Of a stretch of DNA of 64,000 nt, positions 12,935 through 29,777 are shown one piece after another. The stretch is from the NCBI GenBank assembly GCA_943735955.1, contig OX030961.1, forward strand, positions 5,185,420 through 5,249,419. Direction: 5' to 3'. The notes beneath the pieces were generated by a model. The model ran no database searches. It had not been told where the DNA came from and saw only the letters and a program-made list of their open reading frames with translations. A program made the position numbers and the translations under genes. Position 1 is the first letter of the stretch. Every line of letters starts with the position of its first letter. The DNA comes from Piscicola geometra (taxonomy: Eukaryota > Annelida > Clitellata > Hirudinida > Piscicolidae).

Positions 12935-15103
12935 ATGAAAGAGGGTTTTTCCATTCTTTTGTTGATTTTTCTGGCGACTTTGCGACTTGAAGCAGGTTCA
13001 TTAGTTTTTTACAAACTTTCTGAAATTTGAACTTTCCTTTTTTCCAAATAGATGAGTTTTTTTATATAAAATCATAATAAATAATAACTCACAGAAAACC
13101 CTTTTTCTATCCACTAATGATCCACCCAAAGGTATTCCACAGCTTTTGAAAGTCTGTTACTTTCCGAACTGGAGTCAATATCGGTCTGGAGCTGGAAAGT
13201 TTGGAGTCAGTGAAATCGACCTCTCGAAATGCACCCATCTTCTCTACGCATTCGCCAAGGTGCAGGACCACACGCTGCAGCCAGTCGAATGGAATGATGA
13301 AAGTACAGACTCCTCCAAGGGAAAGTTTGGGACTTTATTAAAGTTTTCTATATGTATTTTTTATACTCTTTTTTTAGTTACGAAAAGTTGTATATTCCTT
13401 TTTTCAGCTACGAAAAGTTCACGGATTTAAAGATGGTGAAACCCACTTTGAAAACGTTATTGTCGGTCGGAGGTGAAAACGCTGATGCATGGCAAGCGAG
13501 AACCACTTTCTCAGATGTAAAGACAAGAGCCCAGTTCGTTGATTCTGTTATACGTATGTTGACAAAGTGGAACTTTGATGGTTTGGACATAAGCTTTGGC
13601 TATCTCGGAAATGATGTCGGATACACAAACGATAAAGAAGATTTTTCATCTCTGCTCAAGGTGCGTTTTAGAATATTTTCTATGTCATATTATTATAAAA
13701 ATGCTTCAAATTGAAGTTCAATGCTATTCTTTTCCTAATTAAACATGCAGGATTTGAGATATGCTTTCGATAACACAAACCAAGACCGTTCAAAATTTAT
13801 TTTGACAGTAGCTGTTCCTGCCTTGAAGAAGCAAATAGACAACGGATATGACGTCTCCGTTCTCAATGAGTTCTTAATTATGCATACGTCATTATGACTT
13901 TTCATTTTTCAAAACGCTATTTGAATTTTGTTCTAGTAAAAACACTGTAGTTTTTCCAGACTCAATATCTTTGTAAAGCGTTATAATTTATTTTTAAAAG
14001 CATAAAAACCTCTAATAAGGTATTATTTGATTTTGTTTTCATTGGAGCACTAACGTCAGAAACGTCGACTACGTGTCTCTGAACGCATACAACTACCACG
14101 GAGACTGGGAGTCTACAACGAACTTCCACTCACCTCTCTTCTCAGAAGATCAGCTTAGTCTTGTAATGAGAACAAATTACTTTAAATTATGTTCTTATAG
14201 TCACATTTTGCTGATTAAAAAATTATGTTACTATATTCTTTTATATTTTATAAATATCAAAATAATATTTCTTTACAAATACTTATCTAATTTTTAAAAT
14301 CCTTGTAGAACTGGAGTGCAAGTTACTGGGTTTCGAATGGCCTGAAGAGAAACAAACTACTGATCGGCCTGGCGATGTTTGGCAGGTGCTTTCTCTTGGA
14401 GGATGCCTCTAACAGCGTCGTTGGAGCTCCGGCTTCAGGGAAATGTCCTGCCGGTGAATATACCAAACAAGCTGGCATCTATTCCTATTACGAAGTATGT
14501 TTGTGGAGGGTTATGAATTGTATTTCTAAAAAAAAAATCTACCATTTAAACCATTTTTTATGCTTGTTTTATGTATTTAAAAATTTTTCAATAAATAAAA
14601 TATGGAATTGAACTTAATATTTTATGAGTGTATTGATATTAATTATTTTCAATAAAAACATTTAAATAATCAAAACTATCAAGTTTCTAAAAGTTTAAAA
14701 CTAAAAAAATCCAGATCTGTGGCCTTTTAAAGAGTGACCGGATTAAAGCAGTGACATTTAGCACTTTGCACCAATCTGCATACATGGTGTCAGACAAACT
14801 TTGGGTGAGCTTTGACAATGTCAGAAGTCTCATATCGAAGGTTAGAGCATTTTTCCTTTATTATTTCAACAAATCATCCTTACTTTTAAGTCGTAATTTA
14901 TTGACCGTTTTATAACTTAACATCGTTTTATACTTCACCTTTATAACCCTTTATATTATTAAACATTCCCTTAAAACCACCAACAGTATGAGTACGTGCT
15001 TGACAGAGGCCATGCAGGCTGGGTGGCTTTTGATCTTTCCATGGATGACTTTAGTGGACAATTTTGTGGCTTGAAAAACCTTCTTTTGAAAAGTTTGAAG
15101 TAG
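12935..15103 (+). CDS. Secreted GH18 chitinase-like protein, catalytically inactive
   Basis: Eight exons join in phase: 12935-12995, 13132-13342, 13408-13660, 13751-13869, 14060-14162, 14309-14494, 14715-14840 and 14987-15103. All introns are GT-AG and the protein is 391 residues. Residues 1-20 form a signal peptide ending LRLEA. The mature protein opens with KVCYFPNWSQYR, and KTLLSVGG is conserved. The active-site strand is FDGLDISFGYLG (147-158) instead of FDGxDxDWEYP. The third Asp is Ser153 and the proton-donor Glu is Gly155, so hydrolysis is not expected. LNAYNYHGDWE, GLAMFGR and a final MDDFSG complete the barrel; there is no chitin-binding module. The family analogy is chitinase-like lectins and imaginal-disc growth factors that bind but do not cut chitin. 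No frame break, so the gene looks functional as a lectin. Confidence 0.93.
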
Positions 15104-16022
15104 TTTATTTATTCAGACATATAAATAATGAATATTTTTTCATTAAAACGTAGTAAAAATTTAATTGAGATTTTAAAATTAATGTAATGAAAACTCTTTA
15201 GAAAAAGTAATGGGAATTCTTGGAAATAGTTCTAAAACTAACTCATAAAAATTTATAAAATAGAAAATAGTTTTAGTTTAATAAAGATTAAGATTATGAA
15301 AACATAAGATTGTTATTATTCTTGGTTTATTTTCATTCTTTATTCATAATATTAAATAACTTGTATCAACTTTTTTAAAAGTTTTTAGTCTATATTTTGT
15401 TTTATTTCTAAACTTATTTTAACGGCGCCTTTGAAAAGGTATGAAAATCATATGAGACGGAAATCTTTTAGATAAAAACCATTTTTTATTGTTACATTCT
15501 AAGAATTTACAATTTTACTAGTGGAATTCCACGTGTTAGAAAGTACGTCATCGCAGACAAAATGAAAATATGGATGAGAACTTGTAGTTTTTTAGTAGGC
15601 AGATTATTGGTAGAAATAACTAGTTTGGAAATCATGATAGAATTAAATTATTAATTTCAAAAGATTTTAGAGACAATAAATACACATAATCTCAACAAAA
15701 TTATTCGCTAAAACGTCTACAGAGTATAAAAGTTAAAATAAAGACGGAACATGTTAAAAGACACAAAAACAAGTTATAAATAGTATTCATGAATTCATTT
15801 ATAAAATGTTAAAAAAATATCGAAATAAAGGGCCTTGGAAGTCATTACTATGAAATTGAAAATGCAGAACCCCTAGAAATATGCGAGTTTGTAGCTGTGA
15901 GTTTGCTAAATGATTTACAACGTTAAACTTTGAAGTTCTCGCCATTACTCCATTAAGCATTTCAACATACACAGCCTTCCTCTTGCAGCCAACGTGAGCA
16001 ACAACAGAGTGATGGGATATAC
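15104..16022. other. Convergent intergenic region
   Basis: AT-rich spacer between the 3' ends of the chitinase-like gene and the HMG-box gene. It contains AATAAA-type signals on the plus strand (for example near 15280) and no recognised coding sequence. Confidence 0.6.
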
Positions 16023-20903
<4,881 letters not shown>

Positions 20904-21427
20904 TATCAAAATAAAATTTTGAAAATCAAAGATCCTCTCGAATCGAGAAGCTTTCTTATTGATTGAATTGTGATTTTTTTTAATTAATTATATTTTAATT
21001 GAGTGAAGTTGATTTATTCAGAAAAAAGATTTGAATTATTTTTAACAATTAGTTAGAACAATTAAAGAAAATTTGAAAATTAAACAGAGCGATAATACTA
21101 ATTTAATGAAACTAAACCACAAATTCAAGACTTGAATGTCAAGTATTCAAGTATGAACGATAAGTATTTGTTGCATTTTATGAATTTTAGTAATTGTGTG
21201 CTTTCAAAAGGCTAGTGTGAAACCATGTTAAATATGATTTTTCATATATTTAGGCAGAAAAAATCAGCTTTTGTAACCATATACATATAGTAATATACTT
21301 AGCAACCACCACGGATTTTTCAAAATTGTCAATTAAAAAAAATTAATATAAATTTAATAGATTTTGATTTGCAGATTGTAAATCTGTTTTTATTTTTTCA
21401 ATATTTCAATCGGTTCAAAAGTTATTC

Positions 21428-22248
21428 AGCATTTAAACTCGAATATGCTGACAATTCGCAGTTATATGTCAGCTTCGATATATCATCTTATAATACTGTT
21501 ATGTCATCTATATCTTCATGTCTATTATCTATCGAAAACTGGTAAACTAATTAATGGTCCATGTAATTTGTCCACTCATACTATTGTTCCATCTAATCAT
21601 ATTTGTAGCTTAGGATTTGTTTTTGACTCAAAATTAACCTTAACAAACCAAATTCTATCAGTTACTAAATCTTGCTATTTTCATCTCAGACGTATCAGAC
21701 AATTATTACCTTACTTAGATGACCCTTCTTTAAAGATGTTAGTCTTTGCAATTGTTTTATCTCGAATTGACTATTGTAACTCACTCTATTATAATTTACC
21801 TGAAACTACTTTAAAACCATTAAATAAAGTATTTAATTATGCAGCTAGAGTCGTTAGACGTACTCCTATTTATCACCACATTACACCCTCTCTCATCTTA
21901 TTACATTGGCTCCCCATCAAATTTAGGATTATATTTAAAATCTGTGTTTTTATGTTTAAATAAAAAAACTCCCCAGTATCGCCAATATACCTCAAATCAT
22001 TAATAACTCACCCTCATAGAAGTGATTTAAGATCATCCACTCAAAATCATTCTTTCATCCCTTCCATTAATAACTCTTGCTAAACGTTCTTTCCATTATG
22101 CAGGTCCATTTATTTGGAACTCATTACCTCCTTATTTAACTACTTCTATATCGTTATTTACTTTTCGTAAGGATCTGAAGACATATCTGCTTAACAAATT
22201 CATTTACGAGCGCTCTTGAATTTGAGGAAAGAGCGCTATAGAAATCTA

Positions 22249-22252
<4 letters not shown>
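21428..22252 (+). mobile_element. 5'-truncated L2-type LINE
   Basis: Begins within the reverse transcriptase: EYADNSQLYVSF, a decayed YADD motif. A frame change is followed by an open stretch with GFVFDSKLTLTNQI, LSRIDYCNSLYYNLP and LLHWLPIKFRI. The end carries WNSLPPYLTTS-like and FRKDLKTYLL segments, then GAGCGCTATAGAAATC and a TTGA-type microsatellite. It lies 0.5 kb upstream of the HMG-box start. Confidence 0.88.
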
Positions 22253-22630
<378 letters not shown>

Positions 22631-23089
22631 CTTTTAGAAGAGTTACTAGTAGTTTCATGGACCTGACTTTGAGAGTTTAACTTTTTCACTATACTTTTCA
22701 AATATCTCTCGTATATTGATGACACTTTTTTTAATGAATGAAAATTCAAATTAAAAACTTAAATAAAAAAGCTTATTTTGACATCTGAAATAAAAGTTAC
22801 TTTATAGTGCTTTTGTGTCTCGTTCATGACGCCAGTATGATCAATTAGAATGTTTTTTATTCTATTTAAGATATTAAAAACATTTCGGGCATTTTATTTT
22901 TCACATTTAAAAAATCGTATGAAATCCTAATCCTAAACGGTTATGAATAATCCATTTTTTAAAAATAAAGAAAAAGTGCATATTATATTTGGCGCATCTT
23001 TAAAAAACATGGCAAAGGAAAACATCCTTGGTATTTAAAAATTTAAAGAGCCGGGCTAAAACCTAATTTAGTCTGATCAACCAGAATCC

Positions 23090-24186
23090 ATGGTATACGG
23101 CAGAAGTTATAGCTTAAAATATATTTATAAAACACTCTCAGTTGTATTGTTTTATATTTTAAGTGTTTCATCTTCTGAATTCGAATGTTTCAATTCTTCC
23201 TGCGGTTCAGAGTACAATATTTACTCTCCATTAATTAGATGCTCCTACTTGTGAGTTTCAAGTTTTCGTAAAACAATATTTTAAACTGACCGTAAAATCA
23301 AAAATAAAATTATTTTTTTCAGAAATGAAGACTTTTTGATATGTGATGATCATGGCATTGACTTGGAAGGAAACCAAACCGCCAAAAACTTCTTAGGTCA
23401 TGGTTGTGTCAAGGTGAATTACTAATTTCTATTTTTGATTCAAATATAACTTTTTAGCAAGTTTTTATGTTAATATTAAGACTGAAAAGCTTGTCAACTT
23501 CAAGTCATTTGCTTATTCATCATGTTTTTCAAAACAATCATGAAATTAAAATAATTCCATTAATTCTTCAAATTTCCACAAAGTTCGGGGCACAGGCGCA
23601 TGAGAAGGTGGAGCGCTCGAGGGTCTTCTGTCGGGTTCTGGAAGGCATCGAGTGCTTCGGAGACAGGGCCTTCATGAGCTCTAAGGAGTACCCGTGCATC
23701 AAGTTGGTTTTATTTGTTCCTGGTCTTTGTTTTTATGAGCCCAAGGGCTTCATTTTGCGAGATGCTTTTGATGATGATAGCTTCTCAACTATGTGGCCTA
23801 TGATCACTTTCAACTGGGAATGGACCAATGTGCAGGTACACAGGCCACTACTTTGTGAGCACCCTTCTCTACTCCCTCCTGCTCGGCTTCTTGGGCGTCG
23901 ACCGCTTCTGCCTTGGTCACACAGGTGCCGCCTTCATTGAAGTTGTTTATCTATTTGTCATACACTCATCCAAGTAATTGAATATTCAATAAATCTATTT
24001 ATAAAATATTCAATATTGCTCACATACACACACCTACATGCATGCACACACACTCACACAGGCACCGCTGTGGGCAAGCTGCTAACGTTGGGGGGCTTGG
24101 GCATATGGTGGCTGGTGGACATTGTGCTCCTCGTCATTGGAAAACTCACCCCTGCAGACGACAGCAACTGGGTTCCATACTATTGA
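23090..24186 (+). CDS. TM2D2: TM2 domain-containing protein 2 (TM2D2 orthologue)
   Basis: Five exons join in phase: 23090-23250, 23323-23413, 23584-23702, 23836-23924 and 24062-24186, encoding 194 residues. A hydrophobic N-terminal segment (~10-28) acts as a signal peptide. The lumenal part contains [28 protein letters not shown] and PCIKYTGHYF, a cysteine pattern I recognise from animal TM2D2. The TM2 domain follows: helix [11 protein letters not shown], the DRF turn in [20 protein letters not shown], and helix [16 protein letters not shown]. The tail is [13 protein letters not shown]2D proteins are conserved membrane proteins linked to Notch signalling and endolysosomal function. All splice sites are GT-AG and no defect is seen. 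It is the best conserved gene in the window. Confidence 0.96.
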
Positions 24187-24774
24187 TCATCATCGTCATC
24201 ACTACTATCATTATCATCATTATCACTATCACCATCGTCGTCACCATAGCGATTACAAACTCTAGCATAATTTCATTGTCGTTTACTCATCATACATCCA
24301 CCAACATCAGCATCTTCATGACAGTTCATATTATTCTCGAAATTTCACTTTCTCAGGATAATTTAAGCTGGTGTAAATAAACATAATCTGAAGTTTCATT
24401 GCATTTTTGGACTTGTTTCAAAGCTGGTCTGGCACCAATTCAAGCGGTTTGAGGTGGTTATTTCTCAAAATTGCAAATAAATTTCAGTTGTTTTAATAAC
24501 AAATCTAGTTAATAACTTAACTTTTGTTATTTAAAATTCCAAAACATATAAAATCCAATACATCCCTAAATCATATCAAATTAATTCGACTGCTTTTTTA
24601 AAAAGTGTGGTAAAGGTAAGTATTTCTACTTCGAGTTGAAACAGCAATGCAGCTTCAAAATTAACAGAATGCCACCAAAGCATTCACACATGTGATTAGC
24701 ATCTTCGATTATTCGACCTTGTTGAATTTGCATATTTATTTTTAATGATGTTATTAAAATGTTGACTCATAGGG
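24187..24774. other. TM2D2 3' region
   Basis: Begins with degenerate ATC repeats and has an AATAAA signal at about 24377, a plausible poly(A) signal for TM2D2. The rest is AT-rich and unassigned. Confidence 0.5.
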
Positions 24775-24980
24775 GAGCGGGAATGGCTTAGATGGTAGAC
24801 GTCAAACTTGCGACTCAAAGGTTGCCTATTCGAATCCCTGACAACCGCGAACTAACATATACCTAGTGTATATGATGCGGTTTTTGGACGTATGCATTGA
24901 AAGATATTCCTAGAACCATTGTATCATGGCCTGCGTCTGTCAGGCTGTGAGTAATACAGACCATAAAAATTAAAAAAAGT
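24775..24980 (+). mobile_element. tRNA-derived SINE with a LINE-like 3' tail
   Basis: A pol III A box (TGGCTTAGATGG, 24784-24795) and a B box (TATTCGAATCC, 24827-24837) lie at tRNA-like spacing. A ~90-bp unrelated body follows. The tail CATGGCCTGCGTCTGTCA (24925-24942) is identical to part of the 3' untranslated region of the LINE at 33240-34335. It ends in A-rich sequence. Confidence 0.8.
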
Positions 24981-25150
24981 AGCAAACTCGTTCACAATAA
25001 ACAGCATACCTTTTCTTCTTCAAACCCTGAACTGAAATCAGTTAAACATTTTAACTTAAAATCCCGTTGGTGGTATGCTCTCAGATGGATGCCTCTCTGA
25101 TTGGAGACGTGACGAATAATTGTTGGCAGGATCACTGAGCAAGATTATTT

Positions 25151-26640
25151 GGATGCTCTCGCTTCTAGACCCCCGTCTTCATACAAACATATACTCATAT
25201 AGTTTGATTGGCCCAGCGTTGATTAGTATGCATGCATTTGATTAGTCCACCAAACATAAAATGCACATACACACAAGCACACGTCCATAACAATTATTAA
25301 AGACAAGTTTCCAGTGTTTAAATAGCTGTATGGTAATGCTAATAGGCAAAATAAAATAATTTATATTTTGCCTATGACATTTAGTGCTCTGACCAATATT
25401 ATGCAACAACTTTTTTATTGAAAAATTTCACATTTTATTTTTTAATTTATTAAAAATGTTTTACTAGTAATATGGTGAAAAATAACTTATAAATTTAAAA
25501 TATTCTATTTTACCAATTATTAAGTATTTCACGTAAAACTTAATTTTTAAAAGTTTAAAAACCTATTATTAAGTATTTTACGTAAAAGATAGTGCATCAA
25601 TTGTTTTTATTCTCGAAAACCATCCCACTGAGAGAGTATGTTCCTTCCTTATTGAATAAGGCTTATTCATTCTCATTCATTCAACAACAACAAAATACAA
25701 AGGGCTAGAAGAGATTTGAGCTAAAGAAAACCAAGCACATTCCATGTGCACCAGCAGAAGCAAAAGAGATCAGTCAAGAGAATAATGCAGCCTATGGCCT
25801 GTTGGGTTTTGAAGTGTTTTGCCCACTAACAGTAAAATAGGTCTTTTTTTCAACATTATGACACTGTTCTATAATATTTTTAAACCCATTATCAACTTAA
25901 TTTAACCACCTATTTTGTATCATGGTAGCTGACATTGATAAAAATAAGATTTAAAATAAAACATGTCAGAACTATCCAAGAAGAAATATTTTCACTGCTG
26001 ACAGGCAAAAGAAAATAGTTTTAAATTATGAAACATTTACCCACTTATTATTAGTAAAACATGCTGGTGACTTTTTGTCCTTTGACCAATATGGTGCCAA
26101 CATTTTTTTAGTGAACAATTTTACATAATATTTTTACATTTTTAACATATCGAGTTTAATAAAGTGGTAAAAACTTAATTTTTAAACGACTGTGAACAGA
26201 TTTGAATTTGTTAAAGCTGCAAAGGATATGCTGCAAATTAGAGCAATAAATCATTTCGATGAAATTTTTTCGACTTTGATTGTTTCTATCTTTTTCATTC
26301 AGGTCATAATAATATTCTAGAAGTAAATAAGCCATAATTCTTGTTCATTTTACGATATATCTCGTATCAAATAGTTGCCGAAAGATTTAAAAAAATATGG
26401 CCGCCTTTATTTATCATTATTTTCATGTCTTACATACATCAGCTGATATTAGTAAATAAACAGTGCCGTTAGCTATAAAATGTTAATCTTAAAGCTGCGT
26501 AATATATGTTTTAGTCATGTTTTTACACAAGTAGTGACCAATCAAAGTCATGCATATATTAACGCTGGGCCAATCAAACTACTTATAAATGTATGGGTAT
26601 ATGTTTGTATGAAGGCGGAGGTCTCCAAGCGAGAACAACC
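25151..26640 (+). mobile_element. Non-autonomous Merlin-type DNA transposon, copy 1
   Basis: A 1490-bp element with inverted termini: GGATGCTCTCGCTT...CTTCATACAAACATA at the left, and the complement of GGTTGTTCTCGCTTGGAGACC at the right. A perfect 8-bp target duplication, GATTATTT, flanks it at 25143-25150 and 26641-26648. It is near-identical along its length to 55272-56757 and to both ends of 42862-45357. It lacks the transposase, so it is an internal-deletion derivative. Confidence 0.92.
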
Positions 26641-26970
26641 GATTATTTAAAGAAATTTAATCCATTTAAAGTTAAAATGTTTAACTGACAACGTAACTAT
26701 TTAGTACAATGAAGTCAGTTCAAGGTTTGAAGAAGAAAAGGTGGATGTAGAATAAAAAGCCTCTCGGAGAAAAAGCCTTCGGATAAAATACCTTCTACAA
26801 AAAGCCTTTCGGAAAAAAAACCTCCTGGAGAAAAAGTCTTCTTGTTAATATTTTAGTATAAATAAAACGGACTTTTTATATAAAAAACGGATTTTTAAAA
26901 TAAATTCTTGTCACAATTTTAAATAAATAAAAAAAACTATATTTTTTTAAAATTACATTATTAAAACGAA

Positions 26971-27082
26971 CTATAATTATAACTATAACGGAATTTTTTT
27001 CATAGATTCGTTTCACAATTTTAAATAAATAAAACGGACTATATTTTTTTTAATTACATAATTAAAACGAACTTTAAATTGT
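26971..27082 (+). repeat. Left arm of a ~110-bp inverted repeat
   Basis: Matches the reverse complement of 28615-28732 almost base for base; shared landmarks are CTATAACGGAATTTTTTT, ATAGATTCGTTTCAC and AATAAAACGGACTATA. Part of the arm is also tandemly repeated immediately to its left (26860-26970). Confidence 0.88.
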
Positions 27083-27577
27083 CAAATTTTATCAATTATT
27101 AAATAAAATACGAATTATTTAACACAATATAAATTTTATTGATTGATTGTGATAGTCATCAACCTTATATACCTTTTCGTATTCGTTGTCTTGGCGACTA
27201 AGAATTAGTATGTAAATTATACGCTTCAACTCATTATTTATTTGAATACTTGATTAGAATATATTTTTAATATGATCACTTTAAATTTTCTCAAGTTTTT
27301 TAAACAATATAAATATCAAGATACTGCTTTCTAATTATTGTTGATTCAGAAAGATAGGAACAAATAACAGACGTTTCAAACGTTTTAAAAACAATTAAAA
27401 CAAAAATGGGTCGCTGATAGGGTAGCGAGTGCATGACCAAGTGATGAAGATGATGAAGATAATGATGCACACTGTCATTTCTATGTAAATCATCGTTTAT
27501 AGCGATGATGAAGATGATGTTGTTTTGTCATAGGTTGATCATAGGTTTCTGTTGATTATGTAAGTTTGTAGTATAAA

Positions 27578-27850
<273 letters not shown>

Positions 27851-28386
27851 AGTAATAGTAGTAGTTATACAAAAGTTAATTGGAATTTTAATAATATGAA
27901 ACAGTACTGTAATTAAAGTAACGAAATTTCATTTGAAAATGAAGTTATTTTTAACTTTCATGTAATTTGGTAATTTTACTTACAAATGTATATAAAATAA
28001 CACAAAACATCTGCTAAAGACCCTGCTCAATCTGTCGTTATTCGGTCGAACTGATCACTTTATACTAGTATTGGAAGAAATAAAGAAGACACCACACACA
28101 CACGCAATCAATCACATGGCTCCAATCCGCTAATTGAAAACACATTAACTTTGAATAACTATAAAAATAAACACACTTTATTGAAAACACTTTTCCAATT
28201 TTAATGAACAAAAAATACATTTAATATTTTAAATTTGTATTTTGAATTCTTGATATAAAGTATTTCAACAAAAAAAGTACAATTAAAAATAAAATTTTTA
28301 TTAATATTAATAATATATTTCAATTATTGTAATTAATAATTTATTTAGATTAATCTAATTAACAATGTCTTTCAATCATTGTAATT

Positions 28387-28614
28387 AATCATTTATATTG
28401 TATTTAATAATTTATATTGTATTTAATAATTTATATTGTATTTAATAATTTATATTGTATTTAATAATTTATATTGTATTTAATAATTTATATTGTATTT
28501 AATAATTTATATTGTATTTAATAATTTATATTGTATTTAATAATTTATATAGTATTTAATAATTTATAATTTATTTAATAATTTATATTGTATTTAATAA
28601 TTTATATTGTATTT
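28387..28614. repeat. 19-bp minisatellite (about 12 copies)
   Basis: Tandem unit TTTAATAATTTATATTGTA, exactly 19 bp, with few variants. It ends at the right arm of the inverted repeat (28615). It shares period and AT-rich character with the larger arrays at 56758-63112. Confidence 0.92.
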
Positions 28615-28732
28615 GATAAATTAAAGTTCGTTTTAATTATGTAATAAAAAAAGTATAGTCCGTTTTATTTATTTAAAATGGTGAAACGAATCTATTAAAA
28701 AAAATTCCGTTATAGTTATAACTATAGTTATT
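28615..28732 (-). repeat. Right arm of the ~110-bp inverted repeat
   Basis: Reverse complement of 26971-27082. The two arms enclose ~1.5 kb with a GTA array and a 19-bp minisatellite and no recognised gene. This suggests a foldback-like or long-TIR non-autonomous element. Confidence 0.88.
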
Positions 28733-29148
28733 GAATATTATACTCTAACTCGTTTACTCTGAAAATTTATCGGCTGGTTAAATAGGTTACTAAAATGGCA
28801 GCTGATTCCCAAAGATCCAAATAATAATAATAATAATAATAATAATACGATTATTAAGACTTGTTTGGTTTTCAAATTACTAAATTTAAGACTTGCTCTG
28901 ATGAAATTGTTTCAAAGATGTCATTTGATATATATTTATATTTTTTATATATAAAAAGGTTTTTTAAATCGTCGCATTAAAAATAATTATTTAATTCGTT
29001 TTATTTGAATTAATTTTTTTTATATAACATTTTTTATTTAACTTAATAAAAATAAGAATTTGTAAAAATTCTTTTAACATTAATATGTTTTTACAATCTT
29101 CTGCTCTTTCAGTTATAATTCAAATTGAAAAACGTCACTTTCCGTTAA

Positions 29149-29235
29149 AGACAATCAATCAATCAATCAATCACTAATGATTTGTATAGCGCCCTTTACT
29201 AAGTGAACAAAAGCGCTCTTCAAATAAATTTGTTA
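29149..29235 (-). mobile_element. L2 3'-tail fragment
   Basis: On the minus strand, an AAGAGCGCTTTTG...AAGGGCGCTATACAAATC motif is followed by a TGAT-type microsatellite, as at other L2 ends in the window. Confidence 0.7.
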
Positions 29236-29484
29236 AATAAAACGGTTTTTAGACCACTACCAATATATGTATATATATCAATTTAAATATATATTAAAAA
29301 AACAAAAAAAACAATCAACCTCAATAATTCAACCTCACCCACGCCACCATGAAAATCACCGCCAAAAAATCACTATCACAACCAATAAAAAAATTCAATT
29401 ATTAACCACAGTACCAACTCTCATACCACAGTACAATCATCACCACATCATCCTCAAAACAACAAAACACAATCATCATTCTTC

Positions 29485-29643
29485 TCAATTTTCTGTCTTG
29501 CCACTGGTGCCGAGACTGCGAAAGAGGGTGAAGGAGAAGTCCTTGTCAACGCTGGTACTGCTGCTGCTATGGCAGGATTTCTCCTTTATGTCGCAGCTCA
29601 CTTGATTCCCTGCGGCCATCTTGGTCTGCTGCTTGACAGATTC
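29485..29643 (-). CDS. Orphan coding-like exon
   Basis: After a TTGTTTAG acceptor the minus strand reads SVKQQTKMAAGNQVSCDIK, then a Ser run, then DKDFSFTLFRSLGTSGKTEN and a stop. Base composition is higher in GC than the surroundings and codon use looks protein-like. No partner exon was found. It could be the last exon of an unrecognised gene or a transposon fragment. Confidence 0.3.
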   Translation of the reverse strand, partial: ESVKQQTKMAAGNQVSCDIKEKSCHSSSSTSVDKDFSFTLFRSLGTSGKTEN

Positions 29644-29777
29644 TAAACAACCAACATTCGCACTAAAAACATTCTAATTAATTAAATTTAATTTTTAGTT
29701 AGACTTAAGATTCTAAAATTTTAATATATTATACCCAAAACCGTTTATTCTACAAATTTATTTGAGCGGCTGCCAAA

